Assembly (NCBI RefSeq): GCF_003054055.1
Contig: NZ_QBKI01000001.1
Location: 62,001-126,000 of the forward strand
DNA length: 64,000 nucleotides
Source: Pontibacter mucosus
Lineage (GTDB): Bacteria > Bacteroidota > Bacteroidia > Cytophagales > Hymenobacteraceae
Reading direction: 5' to 3'
Position numbers and translations under genes: made by a program. Position 1 is the stretch's first letter, and every line of letters starts with the position of its first letter. Of the stretch, positions 49,060-56,451 are shown piece by piece. The notes beneath the pieces are model-generated. The model saw only the letters and a list, made by a program, of their open reading frames with translations, had not been told where the DNA came from and searched no databases.

Positions 49060-50148
49060 TTATACTTTCTCCCCCTTAGGCAGGCTGAGGCCGGAGCCGT
49101 GCTTGACAAACTGCTCCCGTTTCAGGTTGAGCCACTCCAGGGCCGTGCCGCTGAGCATGCGCTCTTTAGTAGCTAAATCATAGGGCATGGACTTGATAAG
49201 CTTGCCGGGCTCTAACTCACCTAGTGGGAAAGGGTAATCGGTGCCCAGGGCTATTTTATCGGCTCCAACTAGGTTTACCAGGTATTCCAAAGCCTGTGGG
49301 TCGTGCACCAGCGAGTCGAAATAGAACTTGCCCAGGTACTCGCGCGGGTTTACGTTGTTGTCGATGGCGCAGAGGTCGGGGCGCACCTCAAAGCCATGGG
49401 CAATGCGCCCAATGGTGGCCGGGAAAGTGCCGCCGCCGTGGGCAAAGGCTACGCGCAGCCTGGGCAGGCGCTCAAACACGCCCCCAAAGATCATCGAGCA
49501 GATAGCCACCGTGGTCTCGGCGGGCATGCCCACCAGCCAGGGCATCCAGTATTTGCCGGTGCGGTCTTTGCCCAGCATGTCCCAGGGGTGCACAAAAACG
49601 GCGGCACCCAGCTCTTGTGCCGCCTCAAAAATGGGGAACAGTTTGGCCTCGTCCAGGTTGCAGCCGTTCACGTTCGTGCCAATCTGGATACCGGCCATGC
49701 CCAACTGCTTCATGCACCGCTCCAGCTCCTTAATCGCCAGCTCCGTGTCCTGCATCGGGATGGTGCCCAGGCCGACAAAGCGATCGGGATAATCGGTCAC
49801 TATGCCGGCGATATGGTCGTTGAGGATCTGCGAGAGGTCGTAGGTGTGTTCGGGCTTGGCCCAGTAGTTAAACATCACCGGCACCGTGCTCAGCACCTGC
49901 ACCCCTACCCTGTGTTGGCTGCACTCGTGCATGCGCACCTTCGGATCCCAGCAGTTGTCCTGAATTTCGCGGAAGAACTTGTCGTCCATCATCATGCGGG
50001 CGCAGCAGGGCTTGTGGTGCTCCAGGCGGATAAAGCCGCCATACCCGTACCGCTCCCGCAGGTTTGGCCACGTGGCAGGCAGGATATGCGTGTGGATGTC
50101 AATCTTCAGCAAATTATCCGCAGTAAGTATGGGCGTGTTCTTTTGCAT
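49060..50148 (-). CDS. 2-Amino-3-carboxymuconate-6-semialdehyde decarboxylase (ACMSD)
   Basis: I start at ATG 50148 (MQKNTPILTADNLLKIDIHT); the upstream start at 50199 adds 17 residues of weak composition. The 362-residue amidohydrolase-fold protein has the metal motif DIHTHILP, a conserved VFVHPWDMLGKDRTGKYWMP, the HGGG of RVAFAHGGGTFPATIGRIAH and the catalytic Asp in LGTDYPFPLGE. These are ACMSD features. It decarboxylates ACMS to 2-aminomuconate semialdehyde. It is third in a minus-strand unit with the HAAO gene and a GNAT gene. Confidence 0.93.
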   Translation of the reverse strand: MQKNTPILTADNLLKIDIHTHILPATWPNLRERYGYGGFIRLEHHKPCCARMMMDDKFFREIQDNCWDPKVRMHECSQHRVGVQVLSTVPVMFNYWAKPEHTYDLSQILNDHIAGIVTDYPDRFVGLGTIPMQDTELAIKELERCMKQLGMAGIQIGTNVNGCNLDEAKLFPIFEAAQELGAAVFVHPWDMLGKDRTGKYWMPWLVGMPAETTVAICSMIFGGVFERLPRLRVAFAHGGGTFPATIGRIAHGFEVRPDLCAIDNNVNPREYLGKFYFDSLVHDPQALEYLVNLVGADKIALGTDYPFPLGELEPGKLIKSMPYDLATKERMLSGTALEWLNLKREQFVKHGSGLSLPKGEKV

Positions 50149-50250
50149 GGTAAAATCGAGCGAAAAAGCAGCAATCCGTTGTACAAGTGGATGAGGCAAT
50201 CCAACAAGATAAGCAATTTATACTTGCCGCGCAGCTATATTTGCCAGTGC

Positions 50251-50784
50251 TTACAGGTCTGTTTCCAGCAGGCTGTAGTAGAGCAAATCAATAAAGTAAT
50301 CGTTCTTACTTTCACTTTCCCGCAGCCTTCCCTCATAAGTAAAACCCAGTTTCTGCAGCACCCGCTCCGAGGGCGCATTGCCTCCCTCCACTATCGCCTC
50401 GATGCGGTGCAGGCGCAGCTCTTCGAAGCTATACTTTAGGACAGCCCCTGCCGCCTCCGGAATGTAACCGTTGCCCCAGTGCTCGGGCAGCAGCCAGAAA
50501 CCCAACTCGCCCTTCCGGTGCTCCTGCGAAACGCTGCTTAGGCCACAGGCACCTATCAGTTCGGTATCGCCTTTTCTGGAGAACGCCCACCAGGCACCGG
50601 TACCTTCCTGCAGCAGATTCTGGTAAAACTGCATCTGCTCCTGCACCGCTTCCGGAGTATCGTAATGCACGGCATAGTATGCCGTGACCCGCTTATCCGA
50701 CAGCCCCCGAAGTATAAAATCTGCATCAGAGGGCTCTATCAGGCGCAGCTGAAGCCGGTTGGTGTAGAGCGATGGCGGGAGCAT
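50251..50784 (-). CDS. GNAT family acetyltransferase (RimJ/RimL type)
   Basis: This 177-residue protein has the RimJ/RimL pattern: LYTNRLQLRLIEPSDADFIL, LGFWLLPEHWGNGYIPEAAG (acetyl-CoA loop) and VEGGNAPSERVLQKLGFTYE. It acetylates a protein N-terminus or small molecule. Its stop and start spacing (3 bp after the HAAO gene) shows translational coupling within the kynurenine unit, but a role in that pathway is only an inference. Confidence 0.88.
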   Translation of the reverse strand: MLPPSLYTNRLQLRLIEPSDADFILRGLSDKRVTAYYAVHYDTPEAVQEQMQFYQNLLQEGTGAWWAFSRKGDTELIGACGLSSVSQEHRKGELGFWLLPEHWGNGYIPEAAGAVLKYSFEELRLHRIEAIVEGGNAPSERVLQKLGFTYEGRLRESESKNDYFIDLLYYSLLETDL

Positions 50785-50787
50785 ATG

Positions 50788-51327
50788 TTACTTGGCTGCC
50801 TCAGCTGGTTTCGCCGGCGGCTCCATCACCGTGCCGCAGTTCTTGCAGGTGCGGTGCTCCAGGCTATCCCAGAAGCGGCTCATGATAACCGGTAGCTGCC
50901 CCACAATGTCGGTTACGTCGGCATACTCCTCGTAGAGCTTTTCGCCACAGTTTTCACAGAACCACAGAAAGCCGTCCTTCTCGCCCGGCTTGCGGTAGCG
51001 CTCCATCACCAGGCCCACCGTGTTGGCCGGCCGCTGCGGCGAGTGCGGCACGCGCGGGGGCAGCAGGAAAATCTCGCCTTCCTTTATCGGGATATCCACC
51101 GGCTTGCCGTCCTCAATAATCTTGAGCACGATATCGCCCTCCAGCTGGTAGAAGAACTCTTCGCCTTCGTCGTAATGATAATCCTTGCGGGCGTTGGGCC
51201 CGCCCACCACCATCACGATAAAGTCGTCGTTGCCCTTAAACACCTGCTGGTTGCCCACGGGCGGCTTTAAGAGGTGGCGGTGTTCTTCTATCCACTGCTT
51301 AAAATTGAAAGGTCTGGTTATGGCCAT
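50788..51327 (-). CDS. 3-Hydroxyanthranilate 3,4-dioxygenase
   Basis: This 179-residue cupin enzyme has the Fe(II) ligands in KDYHYDEGEEFFYQLEGD (His, Glu) and LLPPRVPHSPQR (His). The substrate-binding Arg in PHSPQRP and GGPNARKDYH are conserved. The C-terminal rubredoxin-like zinc/iron site CENCGEKL...CKNCG is typical of the bacterial single-domain form. It opens 3-hydroxyanthranilate to ACMS. It is first in the minus-strand unit HAAO-GNAT-ACMSD, divergent from the SDR. Confidence 0.96.
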   Translation of the reverse strand: MAITRPFNFKQWIEEHRHLLKPPVGNQQVFKGNDDFIVMVVGGPNARKDYHYDEGEEFFYQLEGDIVLKIIEDGKPVDIPIKEGEIFLLPPRVPHSPQRPANTVGLVMERYRKPGEKDGFLWFCENCGEKLYEEYADVTDIVGQLPVIMSRFWDSLEHRTCKNCGTVMEPPAKPAEAAK

Positions 51328-51439
51328 AGTTATAGTTTTGGAGTTGGTTGTTTGAAAGTACGCAATTTACGGTAAACATGGTAACCTGCCGGGGAAGTAT
51401 AGCCAAGCTTCTTTTTACATTTTTCCGTACATTTATCCT

Positions 51440-52228
51440 ATGGATTTAAACCTGACGAATAAACGTGCCCTGGTATGCGGCAGCACACAGGGCATTGGCA
51501 AAGCGATAGCCATCGAACTGGCACAACTGGGAGCAAGCGTGACGCTGGTAGCCCGCAACGAGGAGAAACTGCAGGCGGTGCTGCAGGAACTGGACACGCA
51601 GCAGGATCAGCAGCACGACTACATCACCGCCGATTTCACGGACCCCTACGATCTGAACATCCGCGTGCAGGCTTACCTGAACGACCAGCCTGAGGTACAC
51701 ATTCTGGTAAACAACACCGGCGGCCCGGCGGGCGGACCGATCACGGAGGCCGTATCGGATGAGTTTACGGCTGCTTTTAACCAGCACCTGATCGCCAACC
51801 ACCTGCTGGCCAAGGCCGTGATACCGGGCATGAAAAGGGCAAAGTATGGCCGCATCATCAACGTAATCAGTACCTCGGTGAAGCAGCCGCTGCATGGTTT
51901 GGGTGTGTCGAACACCATACGCGGAGCAGTGGCCAGTTGGGCAAAAACCATGGCCAACGAGCTGGGGCAATTCGGCATTACGGTAAACAACGTGCTGCCC
52001 GGCTCTACTAAAACGGGCCGGATTGAGGCTATTATTGCGAGCAAGGCTCAAAAAACAGGTAAAAGCAAGGAAGAGATACAGCAAGAGATGGAGGCAGAGA
52101 CTCCGGCCCGCCGCTTTGCTGAGCCCGAGGAAGTAGCCGCTGCCGCTGCGTTTCTGGCCACGCCTGCCGCCGCTTACATCAACGGTATTAACGTGCCGGT
52201 GGATGGCGGCCGGACGGGGTGTTTGTAA
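51440..52228 (+). CDS. SDR family protein lacking the canonical Tyr/Lys pair
   Basis: This 262-residue Rossmann protein has the NAD(P) loop GSTQGIGKAIAIELAQLGAS, NNTGGPAGGPI and the C-terminal PEEVAAAAAFLATPAAAYIN. In the active-site helix, where YxxxK is expected, it reads GVSNTIRGAVASWAKTMANE, so both Tyr and Lys are replaced (Ser and Arg). The Ser strand NVISTSVKQPLHG remains. Homologues with LSNxxR are known and annotated as SDRs. It is divergently transcribed from HAAO and followed by the ALDH gene, so a pathway role is likely but the reaction is unclear. Confidence 0.88.
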   Translation: MDLNLTNKRALVCGSTQGIGKAIAIELAQLGASVTLVARNEEKLQAVLQELDTQQDQQHDYITADFTDPYDLNIRVQAYLNDQPEVHILVNNTGGPAGGPITEAVSDEFTAAFNQHLIANHLLAKAVIPGMKRAKYGRIINVISTSVKQPLHGLGVSNTIRGAVASWAKTMANELGQFGITVNNVLPGSTKTGRIEAIIASKAQKTGKSKEEIQQEMEAETPARRFAEPEEVAAAAAFLATPAAAYINGINVPVDGGRTGCL

Positions 52229-52357
52229 ACCCACCCCAACCCTCCCCTAAAAACAGGGGAGGGAGATTTAGCTATTAGAAGTATAGATCAGGAAGAAAAG
52301 TAAAGTATACCCCTACAGAACACCCCTCCTGTTTTTAGGAGGGGGAAGGGGGAGGTA
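52226..52357. repeat. CCTCCCC/GGGGAGG inverted repeat between SDR and ALDH genes
   Basis: A left part CCAACCCTCCCCTAAAAACA and a right part, roughly its reverse complement (CCTGTTTTTAGGAGGGGGAA), flank about 55 bp. The right part ends GGGGGAGGTAAAATG, so the repeat supplies the Shine-Dalgarno sequence of the ALDH gene. The same words occur in the last modules of the dispersed repeats at 19400 and 32690. Confidence 0.7.
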
Positions 52358-52359
52358 AA

Positions 52360-53805
52360 ATGCAGCAGCTTCAGAACTACATAAACGGCCAATTGGTAGC
52401 GCCTCTCGCAGGGCAGTATATCGACAACTACAACCCGGCGACTGGCCAGGTATATTCACTTATTCCGGACTCGGATGAGCAGGACGTGGAGCAGGCGGTT
52501 CAGGCAGCGCTGGCGGCTTTTCCGGCATGGTCTAAAACGCCGGCTGAAAAGCGCGGGCAACTCCTGATGCGCATTGCGGACCTGATCGACCAAAACCTGG
52601 ACTGCCTGGCCGAGGCGGAATCGGTAGACAATGGTAAACCGCTGAAACTGGCCAAATCAGTGGATATACCGCGGGCCAGCAGCAACATGCGTTTTTACGG
52701 CACGGCTATTCAGCATTTTGCTTCGGAGGCGCATTACATGGAAGGCACGGAGGCCATCAACTACACCGTGCGCCACCCACATGGCGTGGCCGGCTGCATC
52801 TCGCCCTGGAACCTGCCGCTATACTTGTTTACCTGGAAAATCGCTCCTGCCCTGGCTGCGGGCAACTGCGTAGTCGCCAAACCTTCAGAAGTTACGCCCA
52901 TGACCGCTTATCTGCTATCGGAGCTCTGCATAGAAGCAGGTCTGCCGGCCGGCGTGCTGAACATCGTGCATGGCTACGGGCACAAAGTCGGTGCGGCCAT
53001 CACGGCTCACCCGAAAGTGCCGGTTATCTCCTTTACCGGCGGCACCAAAACCGGTCGGGCCATTGCCGCCACAGCGGCTCCGATGTTCAAGAAGCTGTCG
53101 CTGGAGCTGGGCGGCAAGAACCCCAACATCATCTTCGCCGACTGCGACTTTAACAACGCGCTTCATACTTCCATCCACTCCTCCTTTGCCAACCAGGGCC
53201 AGATTTGCCTCTGCGGCTCCCGCATTTTTATCGAGCGGCCGCTGTACGAGAAGTTCCGGGATGCTTTTGTGGAGAAGGTAAAGGCTATGACTGTGGGCGA
53301 CCCTTTGGAAGAAGGCACGAAACTGGGCGCGGTGGTATCAGAGCAGCACATGCAAAAGGTCCTTTCTTACATCGAGCTGGCCCAACAGGAAGGCGGCACC
53401 ATACTTACCGGCGGGCACCAGGTGCAGGTAGCGGGCCGCTTCGCCGAAGGCTGGTTCATTGCGCCCACCATCATCGAAGGGCTCCCCTACAACTGCCGTA
53501 CCAACACCGAGGAAATTTTCGGCCCTGTGGTCACGCTCACCCCTTTCGACACCGAAGAAGAAGTGATTCAGTACGCCAACTGCACCGACTACGGCCTCTC
53601 CGCCACCATCTGGACCCAAAACCTGCCGCGGGCGCATCGTGTGGCGCACCAGGTGCACAGCGGCATTATCTGGATTAACACTTGGCTCCTGCGCGACCTG
53701 CGTACCCCCTTCGGTGGCATGAAAAGCTCCGGCGTGGGCCGTGAGGGCGGCTTTGAGGCCTTGCGTTTCTTCACCGAGCCGCAGAATGTTTGCGTGAAAC
53801 TATAA
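52360..53805 (+). CDS. Aldehyde dehydrogenase, 2-aminomuconate-semialdehyde type (ALDH8A1/AmnC-like)
   Basis: This 481-residue enzyme has ALDH motifs: ISPWNLPLYLFTWKIAPALA, SFTGGTKTGRAIAATAA, catalytic Glu in LELGGKNPN and Cys in FANQGQICLCGSRIF, and the Glu in EEIFGPVVTL. The GQICLCGSR context resembles 2-hydroxymuconic and 2-aminomuconic semialdehyde dehydrogenases. With ACMSD, HAAO, KMO and KynU nearby it most likely oxidises 2-aminomuconate semialdehyde to 2-aminomuconate. Its ribosome binding site lies in a repeat. Confidence 0.92.
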   Translation: MQQLQNYINGQLVAPLAGQYIDNYNPATGQVYSLIPDSDEQDVEQAVQAALAAFPAWSKTPAEKRGQLLMRIADLIDQNLDCLAEAESVDNGKPLKLAKSVDIPRASSNMRFYGTAIQHFASEAHYMEGTEAINYTVRHPHGVAGCISPWNLPLYLFTWKIAPALAAGNCVVAKPSEVTPMTAYLLSELCIEAGLPAGVLNIVHGYGHKVGAAITAHPKVPVISFTGGTKTGRAIAATAAPMFKKLSLELGGKNPNIIFADCDFNNALHTSIHSSFANQGQICLCGSRIFIERPLYEKFRDAFVEKVKAMTVGDPLEEGTKLGAVVSEQHMQKVLSYIELAQQEGGTILTGGHQVQVAGRFAEGWFIAPTIIEGLPYNCRTNTEEIFGPVVTLTPFDTEEEVIQYANCTDYGLSATIWTQNLPRAHRVAHQVHSGIIWINTWLLRDLRTPFGGMKSSGVGREGGFEALRFFTEPQNVCVKL

Positions 53806-53807
53806 GC

Positions 53808-54350
53808 ATGGAGCCCGTACCCATCCATACCACGTTCGAGGAAACCTACCGCCAGCTGCTTTTCATTGATGATTTGATTGTTTCCGCGACAAGAAAAAGA
53901 AACCTGAAAAGAGCCGTTATATTTTTGGTGTTAACGCTGGTCTCTGTCCTGCTCTTCTTTTTTACCGAGCACAATTTTGGTGCCTTAGGATTTATCACGC
54001 TCCCGCTCTGGTGGGCCGGTTTTGGGCTGTACCTGCTTTACTTAAGGTGGAAGACGTACAAGAGGAGAACAAGTGCCCTCCGGCAGCTGGCCGAAAACAG
54101 TCTGCAAGAAAACGCATCCGGGTTAAGCCTCAGCTTTACAGCGGAAAATATCAGTGTCACACGCCAGGAAGAGATAACCACCGTTGGCTGGAAAGATTTC
54201 AGAGCGTATTTAGAAGAAGAACATACCATCTATTTATTCCAGGACCATCCCTATCTGGCCTGGTCTTTTTCGGCGAAAGAGATAGGCGCTCCCGCGCTGG
54301 CCGGGCTAAAAGAAATTGCCAGGCAAAAGTTGCCCTTACTTAAACTGTAG
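53808..54350 (+). CDS. YcxB-like membrane protein
   Basis: I start at ATG 53808 (MEPVPIHTTFEETYRQLLFI), 2 bp after the ALDH stop. Two membrane helices (about residues 36-54 and 60-80) precede a C-terminal domain with VTRQEEITTVGWKDFRAYLE and YLFQDHPYLAWSFSAKEIG, the YcxB-like pattern. Function unknown. Tight spacing suggests co-transcription with the ALDH gene. Confidence 0.75.
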   Translation: MEPVPIHTTFEETYRQLLFIDDLIVSATRKRNLKRAVIFLVLTLVSVLLFFFTEHNFGALGFITLPLWWAGFGLYLLYLRWKTYKRRTSALRQLAENSLQENASGLSLSFTAENISVTRQEEITTVGWKDFRAYLEEEHTIYLFQDHPYLAWSFSAKEIGAPALAGLKEIARQKLPLLKL

Positions 54351-54526
54351 AGGCTCCACTTAACACTCATGGTATTTGCCAGCCGGACAGGCTTCTTCCT
54401 GGCCCCAAAATGCCTTTGGTAAATGCGCAGCTGGGCCTGCAGAAAGGAAGTATACTTTGGCGGCTGGCCTGCAACATTTCCCGGTAATTCGGCTATACTT
54501 GGTAAGGAGAAGCTCTGTAACCCACC

Positions 54527-55387
54527 ATGCGCCCCGACAGCCATATGCCCAAGGCCACCATGCCTTTTATACTTCACCTGCTGCAGGTGAGCGAGGAGGA
54601 ACTGCACGCACAAGGTATAACAGCCAGGGAACTGACACTTATCTACAACAATTACATCGGCCGCCTGCAAGAGCTGGAAGGCGCTGGCTTGCTTGTAGCC
54701 AATGCCTTAAAAAGGCACGCAGCGGTGCATGCCGTGCGCTACCGGGTAAAGGAGCCGCTGCACCTGCTCAAAAAAATCATCCGGAAGCGGAAAGAATACC
54801 CCGACCGCCACCTGACTGTGGCCAACTACCTGATGTATATCAATGACCTGGTAGGGGTGCGCCTCCTGCACCTGTACAAAAGCACCTGCCACGACATCGG
54901 CAACTTTATCACCCAAAACTGGGAGCTAAAGCGTAACCCCTTCGCCTACGTAACCGACAAAAACTCGGAAGAGGCCAGGCAATTTAACGCCCAAAAGTAT
55001 AAAGTCATAGAAAACGACCGGGGCTACAGGGCACAGCACTACATCCTGCACGTAAAGCCCAACCGGCAGCCATACTATGTGGAGGTGCAGGTAAAGACAC
55101 TCTTTGAGGAAGGCTGGAGCGAAATAGACCATTGCATCCGCTACCCCGACCAGCAACCGAACGAGCTTCTGAACAGGTTGCTTTTCATCCTCAACCGGCT
55201 CACCTCTGATGCCGACGCAGTAGCCACGCAGATTCAGGCCCTTGCCACTATGCTACAACAGTCTGAAGGTACCACCACCCCCGAAGCAACCCTGGCAGAG
55301 CTGCAGGCCCGCATCGACAGGCTTCCAGTGGATGAACAGGAGAAACAGCACCTGCATGCCTGTCTGGCCCGGCAGCTGAAACAGTAA
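54527..55387 (+). CDS. RelA/SpoT-domain protein (putative small alarmone synthetase)
   Basis: This 286-residue protein lacks hydrolase and regulatory domains. The synthetase domain has YRVKEPLHLLKKIIRKRKEY (in place of R-x-K-x3-S-x3-K), INDLVGVRLLHLY with conserved Asp and Arg, ENDRGYRAQHYILHVKPN (G-loop Tyr and His kept, Ser replaced by Ala) and VEVQVKTLFEEGWSEIDHCI (Glu kept). It may make ppGpp or a related alarmone, or pyrophosphorylate another target as toxSAS enzymes do. The first ATG is preceded by no strong SD; ATG 54560 (MPFILHLL) is an alternative start. A C-terminal helical tail of about 60 residues follows. Confidence 0.85.
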   Translation: MRPDSHMPKATMPFILHLLQVSEEELHAQGITARELTLIYNNYIGRLQELEGAGLLVANALKRHAAVHAVRYRVKEPLHLLKKIIRKRKEYPDRHLTVANYLMYINDLVGVRLLHLYKSTCHDIGNFITQNWELKRNPFAYVTDKNSEEARQFNAQKYKVIENDRGYRAQHYILHVKPNRQPYYVEVQVKTLFEEGWSEIDHCIRYPDQQPNELLNRLLFILNRLTSDADAVATQIQALATMLQQSEGTTTPEATLAELQARIDRLPVDEQEKQHLHACLARQLKQ

Positions 55388-55390
55388 AGC

Positions 55391-56185
55391 TTATTTTCTT
55401 TCGGGCACCAGGTTATGGGCCACCAGCCGCCACTCCCCACCCAGTACTCTCCATACTTTCAGGTAATAGCCCGTTTCTGTTCCCTTGGCGGTGGGTTGAC
55501 TGTAGCGGCCATAAGTATAGGCCATGTCCGCGGCCGGTGAGAGGTCGTGGCCGAGGTTGGAGTAGCGCACATTGGCGGCAGGTTCGATGATTACGTCCTT
55601 ATACTTTACCGGGTAAGCACCGTGGCGGTAGATAAGCGTCTCCTCGAAGTATGGCTGTACTGGCTTCACATCCTGGGTCAGCAGGCCCTCGGTTGTACCT
55701 TTGGCAGGCTTGTTTTCTGGCGCAGGAGCTGGTCTGTAGACTTCCTCTTTCAGCAGATTTGGCGCGAAGGAATTACCCATGTCTATGGCTACTTTCCATT
55801 GCCCGTCCGGCTGCTTCTTCCACACCGACAGGTAAAACCCCGCGCCAGCAGTTGCAGTATCCTCTGGGGCAGCTTTAAACGCATAGGGCCCGGTGGTATA
55901 GCCCCAATCCAAAGAGCTGGAAATGTCGGCGTAGGCAGGATACCAGGTAAGCAGCGCCTTGCTTTCGGGTGCTTCGGCGTGCAGCTTTTTGCCGTTTGTG
56001 GGACTTGGGGCAAACACCAACCCATCCCCAGCCAGATGCTCCACAAAGGCCTGGTGAAAGCCTTTTTTAACTGACGTGGCAGCAAAGCGGTGCTCGGCGT
56101 TGGCCAGGTCTTCCAAGGCTTCGTCGCGCGTATTGGCGGCTTGTAGCGCACATAGCAGCAGGGCCAGCAGGAGTGTCAATTTCAT
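55391..56185 (-). CDS. Secreted NTF2/DUF4440-like protein
   Basis: This 264-residue protein has a short signal peptide (about 1-17) and two NTF2-like halves with matching segments: WGYTTGPYAFKAAPEDTATA with FYLSVWKKQPDGQWKVAIDM, and MAYTYGRYSQPTAKGTETGY with YLKVWRVLGGEWRLVAHNLV. The duplicated SnoaL/DUF4440 fold suggests ligand binding. Function unknown. It converges with the RelA/SpoT-domain gene at 4 bp spacing. Confidence 0.75.
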   Translation of the reverse strand: MKLTLLLALLLCALQAANTRDEALEDLANAEHRFAATSVKKGFHQAFVEHLAGDGLVFAPSPTNGKKLHAEAPESKALLTWYPAYADISSSLDWGYTTGPYAFKAAPEDTATAGAGFYLSVWKKQPDGQWKVAIDMGNSFAPNLLKEEVYRPAPAPENKPAKGTTEGLLTQDVKPVQPYFEETLIYRHGAYPVKYKDVIIEPAANVRYSNLGHDLSPAADMAYTYGRYSQPTAKGTETGYYLKVWRVLGGEWRLVAHNLVPERK

Positions 56186-56308
56186 AGCTTTGGTTGATGT
56201 GAGTGCAGGAATACAGGCTAAATATAAGCGCCCTTGTCGCTCCGGTTTATGTCAGCTACTCAATATTCAGGTACTTATACTTACTTTTTACTAGCAGCTC
56301 TAAAGTAT

Positions 56309-56343
56309 AAAAGGCCCACCGTTTCCGGCAGGCCTTTATATTT
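56309..56343 (-). terminator. Weak terminator near the DPP IV gene end
   Basis: A 7-9 bp stem (AAAGGCC / GGCCTTT) with flanking A and T runs and an AAGTATA copy at its left edge, about 110 bp past the DPP stop codon. Confidence 0.5.
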
Positions 56344-56451
56344 AAAATCAGGGAAGAAAAAAGTAGCCTGGAGTGTAAATCGTTCAGCACAGAACGACCT
56401 ATCTGTTAAGCTTCTTTTGTCCTTTGTCTAAGTGTCTTTTGTCTAAAAAGA

